DNA from: Liolophura sinensis
Taxonomy: Eukaryota > Mollusca > Polyplacophora > Chitonida > Chitonidae
NCBI RefSeq assembly: GCF_032854445.1
Contig: NC_088303.1
Location: 22,139,501 to 22,203,500, forward strand
Length of the DNA: 64,000 nt
Direction: 5' to 3'
The stretch's first letter is position 1, and every line of letters starts with the position of its first letter. The notes under the pieces are model-generated. The model made no database searches. It was given only the letters and a program-made list of their open reading frames with translations, and was not told where the DNA came from. Of the stretch, positions 20,301 through 35,300 are shown one piece after another. The position numbers were made by a program, and so were the translations under genes.

Positions 20301-23300
20301 TTCTTTATGAGATTAGTGTTCTACACCGAACTCAATAATATTTCACTAAAACAACTATAGCCAGCATGGGAGGAAACCAGGCTGAGCTCGGGTGAAATCC
20401 ATTATTATCCACAGGTTGCTTGCAGACCTTTCCATGCACAACTGGAGAGGAAGTTAGCATGAGCTGGATTTGAACTCACAGCGACTACATTGGTGAGAGG
20501 CTACTGAGTCATTGTGCTGCTCTAGCACTCGGCCATGGGTTCCCCTTGGGGGTGGATGTACAAACAAATGCCTGCCAACTGCATGTATGCTGGTATATAT
20601 GTATGTACAGGTTTTTTGTGGTCATTTTGGTTGATGGTAGGACATGGGTGAGGATAATGTCATGTGAGTATTTTGTGTCCGTAAATACCGAACTCACTCA
20701 TATCATTACCCTGTGTTTACATGTATCACAAGACATTAGATTCTGTGTGTACTGATAAAGTTTGTAAATTTGTACGCCATGAACGTTAGGCTGTCCAGCC
20801 ATGTAGTGTTTTTATCTCCATCATGCTAGATAGCTGTTAGATTCAAAATTGCTTTTTTATCCGCCAAAATGTGGAGAAATGAGGTTATTTCATTGTTTAC
20901 TTCATTGTGCATTCTTGATGCGGCCTGTTGAGGTGCGTGGTGCTAAATATACATGCAGGCCTTATAGACCGCCCTCTGGTGACTGCCAAACTAATGACAC
21001 CTTAGCCAGGACTCCCAAATAATAGATTGCCCTCTATAAAAAAAATACCCCTCATCAAATGTCAGATTTATGAGTGTGTTTTTGTTGTCGTTGGAAGAGG
21101 TCCTTGAAGGGCTTGAATTAACTAATGTGTACGTGGTTTTATAAAGAATCCATTATAATGCAAGCTTGTCCAAGACAGGGGGAAAAGTGGAGTGTGATGT
21201 TCATTGTGAAATGGCTAAACGTTCTACAATGTAGATGGCGCTTCTCGGGCCTTAATATTTAACTGGAATTGTCAGACCTAAATGTGTGTTTTATTCATAG
21301 GGCTAACTGCTTCATCAAGATTTGCGGCTGAGAATTAAGATTAACGTGTAAGAATTTCCTTTCGTTTAAAATATGTACTATATTTGAGTGTGTTTTTTCT
21401 TTCATACTGTAAAATTTTATGTCATTTTCTTGTTTATTACTGATCGAAACCGAGAATAATCAAAGAGAAAATACAGCACCTTGTCACCTCACACACACAC
21501 TCCATGACAAAAACTTTCACCTCTAAGACCATTTGTCCATTGAGGACCATGATAAATTTAGGGCCGAATAAAACGATGAAATATGAATCTATGCTGCTAC
21601 ATTATGTATCCAACAAGCCTCCTGACTCTACATCTTAGCCGAAGCAGCGAGAGCTGCAGGATTACACGACCTCCTTGGATGTTGTATATAATAACACCGA
21701 TATAGATTATTTATTTCAAAGTTTTTCTTTATATTAATGCATATAATGAAAATGGCATCAGCTGCCAGAATTATCAAGTATTTAATTTATTTGTTTATTT
21801 GATTGGTGTTTAACGCTGTACTCAAGAATTTTTCACTCATGTGACAGCAGCAATCATTATGATACGAGGACACTGAGCAGATACCGTGGGTTCCTCGGGT
21901 TGCTGACAGATCTTCCTACGCACAAGTTTTTAAATGTTGGACACGGTATTGAATTGCCACACTTGCGTGTAAGGTACATGTACATACATGGGCCAACTCG
22001 GGTCACTGGAATAGGAAGTGTCTTTGTCCTATAATGTTTTGCCTGTGATTGTCTATATATATACATATATAATGTGACAAAAATCTCACTGTTATTTGAT
22101 ATAAGAGATCTTTAGCTATTGGTTGGAAACCCTGAATGTATCTCACATGCGTGCAAATGGCATACACTAATTCCTCAACATTCTTGCTTATGAAAGAGCA
22201 CATGTCAGTTGCACATTTTTAATTTTATTTTGGAGACAAAGCTACAATGGTTGGACTGGCTAATTCCATGGCTTCACAAAAAGTGACATTTTATCTGTCT
22301 ACACAGAATAATGCCTTCAAAATGTAAATGCCTTGCAAGCGTGCAGAAAGGTTGAAGAATTACAAGAACTGAAAAGCATTTCTCAAAAGATCCATTCCTC
22401 AAATAGTTTTACAGTTATCTGAAGGCCGCTCTGCCTACTGCATGGTTACTGTTACTAAAAACTAATCCAATCCTCACTGTCTTGGAGCGCAACAGACTGT
22501 GAGTTTTAGATGTTCAGTCATTGCTGGTACAGTGTGTCGCAAAACAAACATTAAAATCGTGATGAATCCTACCAATCAAATTTATTGGAAACATGATCAG
22601 TGTACAATGGGTTATTTTGGTGAGAAAATAAGCAGTGGTTATGCTAGTCCATTCAGCTTAGATTGTTGATATCATGGCGATGTGTGTTGACAAAATAAAA
22701 TCACAGTGTATACATACATGTAAAGTCTTTGGCGATAGTCGTTAAAATGATTTTAATTCATGTACAATGTACATGAACCGCTATAGAATTTTTTTGCATG
22801 AAAAAAATGAGCTAAAAAGTTTTGTTTAAGGAAATACTTTTGTTATTGTCGCCTTTTCTATTAATTATATCTTCATAACTCTTTTTTTTTTTTGGCATCT
22901 CTTTTTTTCTTGCATCCTTCAAAGTTTGTCTATTGTAGGGTGTCTTGGCCATCGGTAACTAGAAACTCGGTCTCTGTCAATTGCCCTAACAGAGCCCCAT
23001 TTCTACACTAATAGAGGACACCTATCCCTCATCAGGCCTCTAGGTGTCTCTCATGTGCAGAGCTGGCCAAACTAACAAATAATAAAGCCTTCCTGCCCTG
23101 TGTCCTGAAAACGACCGTATGTTATGTACTGTACATGGTTCATCAGTTCTGTATGTAGGCAGCCAGGTACAACAACCTATGAAATTCTGAAATTTGAGCC
23201 GCTACCTAAAGAGGTTTTGAAGCGTGAAAAGTCTTCTCTTAACTCTGTTTAGTAGATTTTTAGACATCTTTATTCAACAGCCAAATGTTCCCTCGTGGAA

Positions 23301-26300
23301 GGATAATTATGTGCCTCTGACGTCAAGGCCTTATATGAATAGCCAAGTTTAAATCGTGGCCATGGATGGATTTGTGTCTTGCAACACATATTTCATTTCA
23401 GGTGGGACTGGAGTGCCAATATTGCATGTCTTTCCTTGGATATTAAAACTTTACCACCATTATCCAGAGGTGGATACATTGTTGAACAGTCTCAGTGTGT
23501 TGAAAACGTGAAAGGAATATGTTTTGTGGCGAAGTAGTACGATATGTCTGAGGATATTAACAAAGAGTCACTGGATACATGTGGATGTTATGGCCTTTGA
23601 TGTGTAATATCACAAATGAGATAAGGTCAACTGTCATTGTAAATTGGCTTGGATTTTGTAATTACTGCAAAATATTTAGTGCGAAATGGTTTGTACTCTG
23701 ATGACAGTAATTTAGAGGGTTACCTGTACATGTGAGATAATTACACAAAGTGGACTTACAAGTGATGTACCGGTACATGCTGTTTTCCAATAGGAATGTC
23801 ATTTCATACATGTGTACATGTGATACTGTGATCATGGTGCTGGGATTGAGCCGACTAGGTCTCAAGTTCTTCTAATATTGTAGTGATACATGTACTGCAC
23901 CACAACTGTCTGACCGTTATTGTCTCTAGCTGCTTGAGCTCATGTCTTTGATTGATTACTACAGGCCTGTGTACATCTAGCTTGTGTCCGTCCAATCAGA
24001 CAGGAGTGTTGCCTTTCCGGGAGGAAATACAGCTCTCTTGCGTCAATGACAAGCTCTTCACATACCAATTCCACATCATTCATGAACAACTTTTCCAATC
24101 AAGTATGAACTGAATGCGTTTTCATTATTTCGGTGAAAGAAATGTGAGTTACCTGTACATTTGTCAGTGCTTTGATGAAGGAGCTGGTTTGGATTATGTA
24201 TGCTGGACATGGTGACCAAGTTTATTTGTATAGGTGAGGACATACCTGATGGTACCTAATGTGCTGGGATTTCTTATCCACTTGAATTGTTTGTCATAAA
24301 GGAGTAACTTCTGTGGAAAACCTCAGAGTGAGGCGCAGGAAAGATAGGTCAGGATTATTGTTAACGATCGATGTGAAAGTATACCGAAGTACACCATGAT
24401 AGAAGGTAAGTGAGTCATATGGCCTACATATAGCAACACTGAATGTTGTTGTTGTGGGAGGTAATTGGCGATTCTCTAACATAATCAGCAGTTGCATGTA
24501 CAGTACTTCTTACCTGTTCAAGTTTCAAATCTGGGCAAGGTCTCATAACATTGAACTGAAATCAGATTCACTAGTATGTCATTTGCTTAGTTTATCTTGT
24601 GCAGATTTGGGGGATCTAGCACAGGTGTGTATTGAGTGCTGTGACGTTTACATGTACAAAGTTTGCTTACATGTGTACATGTTGTTAACTGCATGTACAC
24701 CTGGATACATGCACATCACATGTATATCTGTATACTAAAGGGAAAGTATATTTGTAGTATATTAGTGTAGATAAAAAACATGGTTCGACTAAGCTTCCTT
24801 ATGCTTTTCATTTCTCCATAACTTACCATTTGCAAGAATTTGTTATATATATATAATTGGGAATGTTCAGAAATATGTTCTAATTTTTTTTTTAAAAGTT
24901 ACATTGAATATACATTTTAGGGCTCTAGTTGCAGATGCGCATGTTCCTTTTTGCTTAGATGCGTTTTTAGATTTACCTTTGCACATGCTTGGAAATGTCT
25001 TTTATATTCAAAGATCATAAAATTAGCTTTAGACCATTGAGAAATATGTACCCTAATTCCTCAACACTTTGGCATACAAAAGAGCAACTTTTAGTGCAAT
25101 TTATGAACAGTTATAATTAGATTCTGGAGGCAAAACTACACTGGTTGGATTTGTCAATTTCAGAGCCTCATAACAAGTATAATTTTATACGTCTACACAG
25201 AATAATGCCTTCAGAATATGCTTAGACTTATTAATATTAGGTCTTTAAAAAAAAGAAATGAAAAAAAAAAATGGGAGTAATATTGTACCTTAGTTCGGGT
25301 TTGTGAAGGACACACAACTATATGTAGGCTACATGTACAAACATGTGAACAGTTGCTTGAACAGCTGTAGTGCATGCACTGAGTATGTGTCCAACATGTG
25401 TGCAGAACAGTGTATGTATAAGATGCTGTGCTAAGCAGCTGACTGTATACCTATTGTGTTGGGGGTTGGTTTGACATTTAGTAGAGGTCAGTTCATCAAA
25501 CAGCTGGTAATAGTGACCTACTGTCTGACCTTATGCTTACAGTGATATATCCTTGTTCCCAGTGTATATGCCAGTGTGTGACATGGATATAGAACAGGTG
25601 TGCTGCACAAGCCCCCCACCCCCCCCTATGCTCTTCTCCCCTGCACTCTTCTTCCCTACACTCTTCTTCCCCTACACTCTTCTCCCCTAAACTCTTGTTT
25701 CTCCCCTACACACACCTTTTGTCTTGTCATGGATTACGGATTATGTTCAGTCTGAGAGTTCATGGAGCAAGCAGACAAGTACCTCAGACATTCAGTATTT
25801 GTTCCATTTGGAGCTAAAGATTCCCTGGAGCAATTGATTGCCCATAGCCATGACCCAGTAATATAACAAATATTCTGAACAGATTTGTAAAGTCTGTGTA
25901 AGGCAACGGACAGATTTATTTTGTGATAAAAAATTATGACTTTCCTAGGTATGCGGTATAGTGTTACATGTATGACTGAGAAAACAAGAGAAATACTTGC
26001 AATGTGATCAAAAATCAGGTTGGGCGATATTTACCTGTAGTTAGATATTAGGGCTTGTCGTTGATAACTGAGGCTAGCCTGTACCAAACTACCGGACGTT
26101 TCAAGGTTTGCAAACTTTTCAGACAGTAAACTATACATGATAAGAGCACTGTTCCTGTTGTAGATTAGAAATTTTTCTGAAGCCTTTTGATAATTAGCAA
26201 GCCTATGCCACTGGCTAGTGTATATGTTCAAATAGAGCCAAATTATAAAGATGATCCTGAATTGTTTACAAGAAAGGACTTGGAGATGTAAAGTGACATT

Positions 26301-29300
26301 GAGTCAACGTAATTGGCTGGTGTGTGTACATGTGCCAGATAGAGTCGGCTGAATAACTCAGCTCAGTTCACAAGCAAAACACTGTGATAAAAACCTTAAA
26401 GCAAGAAGCAGTACAAGTAAATGTAGCTCTTGTGTATGCAATATGCATGTGTTTGTGGGTACTATATACATGGGCAATACATCCAGAGGCTAATATCACA
26501 TCACACTTGTCGTTCCTACATCTGTATGGACCATGACAGTGTGGCCTTAATGGCATCTGTGTAAGAGAAAGCCCAAGTGAACAAGTCTGGGGGTTACCTC
26601 AGTGCCATTGTCTTACATTACACTCTAACAGCAAGAGCAACTTCAGTACCCCAAATTCTTAAGCCTTCTTAAATTTAAATGTTCTAAATATGTTGTAAAT
26701 TGTATTCTGTGATAATTTATACAGGCTTGTCATAGATATGTGAGAGGCATAGGTAGGAAAATTTTAATCATGCATTTATCTCAGAATGTTGCCTCAGTGA
26801 ATAATATTTAACTTTTTTTATGAATATATGTACATGCAGAAAGGATTGATCCTCAAAAAGTACCATTATCATCGCATGAAATAGCTGTGTGTGATTATCA
26901 TGCAGGATTGTCCCTTTGAAGTGGTGTGCATTAACATCAACAGAAAGAGTTTCATGCAGTTGTAGCATTTGATTCCAAACAGCATGGTCATTTAAACACA
27001 TCTCCTCAATCAGTGAGATGAAGACGTAGCTTTCATATCTAACCAGAATGATCGTTGACATCACTTTAAACAGCTACATCTAGTGTTGATTCCCAGTAAA
27101 TGTGAATTTCCATTTTTAGTGTAAACCATGCTGCATATCCAAAAACTTGGACGAATGAGATTATTATATTCACTCTGAAAATATAGACTGGTCTTCCATG
27201 CCACCTGTATGATGATAAACTTTATATAAGATACGTATTTTGACACCTCATAGCAATGGACAACTTCCTATTTAGCTTGGCACATTTACAGTACCAATAC
27301 ATTAGTTGCCTTGTAATCATTGCATCAAGTAATGAACTAAATATACATTTAGCAGTTAAGTATGAATATAGGTTGAATAGATTCATAATATGGGATTGTT
27401 GATTCCCGAGTCCAGTGAAAACTATGTTGAATGCTGAAATTACAGGGAATACCGCTAGTGCATGTTCTATTTTTATTCAACTCAAGTCAAATTTGACATG
27501 TTGACTGGACAGTCATACCATGTGAATGCGGCTTAAAGGTTTTTGTATACAATGTGAGATTATTATATTTATCATTATAATCTTGACTTTTCTGGAACAT
27601 ACATGTACATGTACATGCATTTGATACATGGAATCGCATAGCTAAAACAAAAAAGAGCAAATTTTTGCTAATTAATATCATGGGGGAGAATGTTGCATGC
27701 GATTAGCATCTTGCACTTAACTCGCTGGTTTGCTTAAGGCTTCAAGTCAGTAGGCTAAGGTTAGAGACCAAAAACAAAGGTAGTTGGCTTTAATGTTTTT
27801 TAGAGGTGTAGAATTTATTTGTGCGAATTTGATACGCTCACACTCATGAGAGAAAGGTCTCATGAAACTTGAATGCTTACATTTGTAGGTACCTCGTACA
27901 TCATTATTAGAGACTAAGAAAACATTAAAATGGAGTATATATCAGATAAAAGACCACTAAGAACTCTCCAAGAAAATAGTGCGATATATTTTTTTAGAAT
28001 TTTTAGATCCTATGGAAAGCTGACCCAGAGGGTGTCGGTGACATGACATCCATATTTTTTGCTTCCAACATTTCGCTTCAAGGTCCAGTGGGTGAATGCA
28101 TCCATAGACCTACCATAATATGCAATATGCATTTTGAATGATAAAATATAGTAGTCTGTGTATGTTAATGGGCAAAGACCTGATGTGACGTCATTGGTAC
28201 ATATACGGTCAGATAAGGCCGCCTCAGAATCCATAGTTTGATATGCATTTTACTAGGGTGAAAAAATTCTTAAAAAAATAATAAATCCAACTATTTTTGT
28301 GAACAGTGTTTAATGGTCTTCCGTATAGAATATAGTTCAAGTTAGTGTTTTCTATGCTTTCAAAAGGAATTTTTGATGGCTGTATTTGCTGACCAGTGCC
28401 AGTGGAGTTTAAAGCCTGTGTGTTTATGGTGGAGACACCCTTGTGTGTACGCAGTATGGTGTGTATTCTAGTGCTGTTTTGTACAGATGACTCAGCTAAC
28501 AAACCTGAGGTATATGGCCTGGATCATTATGTTCCAATGCAAATCAATGGTGAGCTCAAAGCAGTTGGAGTAGGTGACGCGGCCAAACACAAGGTCTGCT
28601 GAATGGCTCAGGTTACTGGGTGCAGCATGTGCTGCATGTTGTCATGACATACATGGGCAATGACGTACACAAGACAAAACAAGTGTATATGTTACCTGCA
28701 CAACTGTAACAGGAAGAAATATACATGTCCTGATTTGAATTGGAGATTTAAAAAAAAAAGCTATCATTGCTGGCCAACATGGATTATTTCATGATTTTCA
28801 AGATCAAAACAGAGCTTGAACGGACATCAGAAGATCATGTTGAAAAAGATTTTCATTTTACAGTATTCTACTGAAATGTGTATCTAAAACATGGTGTATT
28901 GAAAGGGTGTTTATTTTTATTTTTTTAATTATTTTTTTTTTATAACCTAGCCAGTGCCATCTAGATTTATGTGAAAAATTATGTTATTTTTTTATTTGTT
29001 ATTTTATTCATTCCTGATACATATATGTTACTTATGTATCTTATGTTACTTATATACTTATGGTTCCTAGTACTATAATCTCTGAAAATTGTTAAGAGGT
29101 ATATGCAGTGTGAAAATAGTTTGGATTTTAAGTAAAAAAAATGTTTGCCTGATAAAATAAGAAAGTCCCTTAAAAGTAAAGTGGTTGAACCTCAACCATT
29201 GGGTAATAAATAGGCCTACATTTACAGTGTACATGGTCAAATCCTCAGCACCATACTGTAGCAGACTGCTATGATTTAAGTCCTGTTACTGTGAGCTTAA

Positions 29301-32300
29301 TGTAGTATGAACCCTGTGTGAATTTGATCTCACTTTATAAAAAAGCTTTGTGGTGCCCAAGCCAAGCTTATATAATTCACAGGAGCTTCGGGAGGTTAAA
29401 TCTTTGGAATGTAACCCAGCCCTAACAAATGTCTTTCAGCAGAGGTCATGTGAGGTCGCCATGTGTCTGACAGAGTGAATAGCACTCAGTGTTGTCTCCC
29501 CTTGCGAACCATGGTGCCCATTATAAGGTCTATTGTCAGTATTACATGAAAGAAACTGAAGCTTACAGATGTCTAACACAGAGGGGTTTTTTTTGGGGGG
29601 GGGATGGAGAGTGGGGGAGAGGGCATTTACAGAGAGAGTCTAGTAGTAGTAAGGCAGTTCAGATGTTGTCCTATAGCGATAGGCCACCTGTGCAGCTGTG
29701 TTTAATGGGATAGCTGTCATATTGCAGCGGCAAATCAAAAATTAAAGCCAGAGATAATATACATGTGCTCAAGTCATTGTAGCAGTTTGCAGATGTTACA
29801 TGCCAAAGACTGGCTCATTTTCATCTGTCTAATAGTCTTTTTTTCTCATCAAATGTCTTCAGACTTTTTGTTCAGATGAAAACAAACTTAAAACGATTTG
29901 CAATGAAATAATTTAAAAAAATTATGGATTTTTTTATTTTATTGGACATAAAATACATGTATAGAATCGGTTGGCACTCCATTAGTCTTTCTGGATATGT
30001 TCCAATGTTTAATTTTTGGCAACCTACATTTGTACCTGTTAAAATGTGAATAGAATTGGCTTTCACGAGTAGGCATACTGTATTGACCCAAAATTTCTTA
30101 GAAACTAAGTTACTTAGAAAAGTATTTTGAAGTTTTGTGTGGAAGATAAGATAATATTCTATCAGAAAAATGAAAGTTTCATCTCCAAAAGTAATATTTT
30201 CGATCCTGTACTTGAATCCAAAGCAGAGTTTTAGGATGAATGCAGCACGTCCTAGACTATGCATGTGACTTGAGCCATTCTAATTGACTCTTCTTGATTT
30301 TTTTTCTAATATTAATCATATTAGTTGACATGACTTTCTGCTGTGTCCTGACCTGATATGCTGAATTGTTTGTCCATATGACTACCCCGTTATGTACACT
30401 TAGAGTATGATTGAGTGCCCCCTTATTTCCCCTGTGTATTATACAGGGAGTTCACAGCTTGCCCAGTACTCTAGTCTATTCCCTGATACACATCATGGTC
30501 CTTGTGTGCTAGATCTGCCAGACACAGTCTCTGTTCCCCATTAATATCAGTATAAAAGTGCTACATGTGGTGAATGCTATTAACCAGATGTATGACAGGA
30601 CAGTGTGGTTCTCTCCACTGAGCCAGAGACCTAGGCTATTTCCCTAGTTAATAGATTGTAATGACTGGAGCATTAGCACTGCCTGGGACACTGTCCAAGG
30701 AATGTGCTTGTAATGATGATGGTCAGGAAATGACCAAGTGTGGAGAACTTTGTTGGCTTACCACCCACACACAGTTTTCACACATAAAAGTGCAGTGTGA
30801 CAGTGAAAGCACCTGGTGCAAACTTGGTCTTTTGCATGTACTTACCAGTTTTGAATTGCTCAGAAATAATGTGTACCTCCAATGAAAGAAAACAGGCAAG
30901 AGAACTGTGACCAGAAATACCTTGAGTTGTTGTTGTTTTTTTTGTTGTTTTTTTTTACGGTATAACTCAACCTAGCCATTATTTTCAAGGGTGGGTTTTT
31001 AAAACCATATTTACATTATTTTGATTGATTGCATAAAAAGCCAAAGGTTATACAGAAGAATGACCCTAGAGTATTTAATCAGAGATGATTTACAGAAAGC
31101 TAATATTTTTCAAAATGTTCCATATAAATGAATAGAGAAATTCTTATGAAGAAGGTCGTATGAGTTACATCGTTTAAACGTTGTCCCAAAAGGCCACCAT
31201 ATTTTATCCTACTTTTTTGAAACATCAGATTTCTTTAGACAAAAAAATTAATGAAAATAACTTCTCAAGAATTTCTGTCAAAGGTGAAAGTAAAAGTAGA
31301 AAAACTTATTATTAAATACAGTAATGTGCAATTTTGTGTTCCATTTTAAGCATTTTCTTAACATCATTTGATTTTATAAGATACATACACTGCACTTATC
31401 TCATGAACACAAGTTCTCATCTACGTACAGTACTGCCCAATCCTAACAAAATACTCTACACGTATCATCCACCCATTCTACGTGCATTTTGATGGGATGT
31501 GGGGTGGATCCTGGGCAGATCATACGGCCATGATGGGAGGCCCATGCGCGGATGTTGACACTATCCTGATCGGATCTTACGCGGATCTTGATGGGCTGGT
31601 ACATCATGGCACTTTCACCTTTGCCTACACTCTAGCTATAAACATGACACGATGTATGTTCAGTTTGCGTACCAGGTAAGGCAGGTGTGGTAACGAGAAA
31701 AGTATTAGTGAATGGTCTGTCATTAGCTTAACTCACTCATTCAGGCCAATGGGAAGGTGATCTAGCCCAGTCCATTACTCCCGAGTTTTGCTTTCCCGAT
31801 TCTTGACCAAGTGTATTAGTGTCAGTGGAAATGTAAAATCGTAACTGTACTCCCGGAAAACTGGAGGTGATGTAAGTTCTTGCCAAAAGATGTGAAATAT
31901 TATAAATTATCCATTTGTGGTGCCTAAATTATGTTACACAAAAATTGTGTAAGTTCTGTTATACTGTTTTGCTCTATATTTAGCGCTTAAATTGATTTCC
32001 TCAAAAAATTTGGCACTGAAGAAAATTTGGCACTGAAGAAAATCGTGTATTGTACATGCAGGTTGTGTTTTTGCATTTACTGAATAATTGCGGAAACCGT
32101 CAAACCTCGATCTGCGTATTATCATGATTATGTGTGAATTAGTAACCACGCTGGGTACGTGGGAATATTTTTTTCTATTCCAAGAGAACAAACAAGGCTA
32201 GTGTTGAACAAGATGGCATTTGTTATGACTGAGATGAGTTTATGTGCGTATCTTAGTGTATGTCACAAAACCCCCAGCACTGATGATGGTTGGTACACCC

Positions 32301-35300
32301 ATCTTGGCTGTACGATCAGTGTATGATGAGAACATCTTCCTGTGAAATTATGCCCTTCCTGCGTGGCTATTCCGACGCACATCCGTGCCAGATATTTCAT
32401 TAGGATGGAGCTGTAGATGTACATACAAATCCATGTTTACATTTTCCATGTTTTTGTAATAAAGTCATATGTAATTAATGGACGAGGGTCTGTCAGCAAC
32501 TTGTGGATGGTTGTGGATTTCCTCCGGGCTCTGCCCGGTTTCCTCTCACCATAATACTGTATGGCCCCAATTAAATCAAATAAATGAAATATTCTTGAGT
32601 ATGGCATAAAACACCGATCAAATAAATAAATAAATAAATAATGGATATGTAACAGTGAATAATAATAAATATTTATGTTTCGTAGCTCATTGCAAGAATC
32701 AGCACACGTGTGATATATGATTACAATATGTTGTGATGTGTCTGTAATGACAAACATGTACATCATGATCTCTGGTCACTAGTCGAGTTCTTATTTTCCC
32801 CAGCCTTTAATAAATATAAGCCACTTTGTTGTTCCCTGTCTAATAATGTTTATAGTATCATACCTGTAACATTGAATTTGACCTTGTCCTTCCCTAGCTA
32901 GGTAGTAAATTGCCGTGTTCTCAAGTTACCTGAATACATCAAAGTTACATGTATAGGACATCTTTATCTTTATCTCTCTATCTTCATTTTGTTTTTATTA
33001 TTCACCTACATGTACATGTACTGTATATCTTCAACCTTTTCGACTTTTAAAGCACTTTGAAAAGGCTGAATAATTAGGGTAGGCTACGTGGAGCAGTGAG
33101 TATTGTTCTACCCTGGTCAGAGTCACTCAGTGTGACAAGCTCACCTTACAGGAGGTTGCGTGTACAGAGTATTGATTGATGCATGGCTAGGGAATTGTTT
33201 TGGGCTGACAGAAAGTTTATCTCTATCCCCAGATAGCCATAATGTCATTAAAGTGATTCCATAGACATATTATAGCAGTGTGGAGTTGGTTTTAGAGTTG
33301 ATGATTCATTAATACAAAATTAATGATTTTTATTGTGATTTAAAGTCCAATTGGTAAAGTGCATTTTTCCAGATTTTTGTGAAAATTGTTTTGGAAGAAT
33401 TTGAACTGAAATTCTCTGGTGAAAACTTCCATAAATTGGAAGCCTTGAATGTGTTTTCAGTCAACATCACTGTGGTGTAATCTATTTGAGGTGAGATAAA
33501 ACCAAAACATGCAGTGAAATAAACACATGGAATGTACGCGCACACTATTAAATAAATACCTAAAGTTTAGTGTGTAATTTAGAATGAATTTTCAGAAACA
33601 AAAAATAATTGAAAATAATTCTTTTGATGCCACAGCTTAAGTTTTCCTGATAAGAAATATTTCAAACTTCATAAAAAAAAACTTTGTAGTGACTGTACAA
33701 CGAGGATGAATCGTTCAACGTTCAGAATCAAGCAGAATATGTCACTGGAAAAATTTTTAGGTGAAATACATGCATGTACATGTACAGTGTAAGTCAGATA
33801 GGCCATAATAATAATAATAATAGTAATAAGTAGTAGTAATAATGTCAGAATTTTGTGCATGATTGAACATGTAGATCATCATGGAATAGAGAATATTATT
33901 TTAATTAGTTGATGGTTTCATTGTTTTCACCTATATTAATGTGGTACAGAAAGCCACATTTTACATGTACACTCAGTATCTGACAAAAAAATATTATACA
34001 ATGTGTTGATGGTGGGAAAATTGAAAAAAAGAAATAAAGGTTGTCATTCAATTGTCATTCATGTTCATGGTGATGCCTTTAGTGTGAGAATTTGTTTCAT
34101 GACCTGTGTATGTGAACTACAGCTTGTGACCCTGATGGATTACATGTATGCATGGTTTTATCTTCCAGAGCTGTTACCTGGCATTGAGAACTATCTTTCT
34201 CAGACGTTGGCCAATGAGAACTTGTCTGATGAGGCAGAGGAATTGAGGCAGTACTTCGTGGAGCGCTTGGATATTTTGAAACTCCCACCCTCACGGCCGC
34301 CGCGCACATCAGGTCAGACTCCGTACCTTTTCGAATGGCATAATCTGTAACATATTTAACTTCTTGAAACAAAGAAAGCTTTGTTAAAGTCTAACTCTAA
34401 CATCTTAATAGGTCACAGTAACATAAAATGTATTTAAATTCACACACCAATCATACCAATTGTTTAATTTTCTTGAGTGGGGTTTATATATGCATTACTT
34501 AAAATATATATATATATATATATATATTTATTTATTTTTATGTTCATGTATATAACATACTTAGCCAAGGATCTCAGCTGTGATCTTTTGATATGAGGTT
34601 AGGCGTAGATCACATCAAGGTTAAAATAGTGGTATTTAGAAACAACCTTGTGCTGAGAAACTCAGCGTAACAAAATTCAGTGCAAAATGAACATATATAT
34701 GCATTAACCATGCAAAGCTCCAATAAAGTATGTTCACCAAGACATTCTCTCTTCCTCTGCCAATTTTTTCCGCATTCTGCACCTTTATGACCAGTAAATC
34801 CAAGATGATTCACAGTTGTGACTTACGCTCACATGCCATGTTGACATCCTGACCTGATAAATCGGGTTGTTGCTTCCTTCGCATGTGTGGTTGGCCTTTC
34901 ATGACGTCACTATGTTTTGATCAGCTGACTGTCAGTTTTGAAAGCCATGTGACTTCAGAGACGCAAATTTGCAATCAACTGAAGGGTATGGAACAGAATG
35001 ACAGACCCCTTAGGTAGTGCGAACAGTCAAATTAAGTATGCAGTGAAGAAGGGGGTTATCTTAGGCATCCGTTCCATTCATTTTAACAGAATGGTCAACG
35101 GCTGCTGCGCATGCGCACTGTGCTGACCCAGATTTTAAAAACATAGCATGGCGACCTGCTAAATACGAGCCTATTTTCAGCTTCAGCTAAGATTTACAGA
35201 AGAATGGTGATCTAAAGGCAAATAGCGATTGTGGCAAAATGTACATAAATATTTCAGCTATGTAAGCATAATACAGGAATCTGGTCGACATAGATCGCGG

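Larger units (their letters stand above)
15161..34168. other. AFAP1-family intron 1, 19.0 kb
   Basis: Bounded by the exon 1 donor and the exon 2 acceptor TTTTATCTTCCAG. AT-rich, with many ACATGT/TACATGTA motifs, a (TA)n tract, SINE and MITE copies and a pyrimidine-rich run at 25612-25725, listed separately. Open frames of up to 130 codons (for example 18963-19337 and 29872-30264) have no recognisable domain. I see no nested gene. Confidence 0.75.

Noticed and set aside
29872-30264. 130-codon minus-strand open frame
   Set aside because: AT-rich composition giving Phe/Ile/Lys/Asn-rich peptide with no motif; antisense in an intron.
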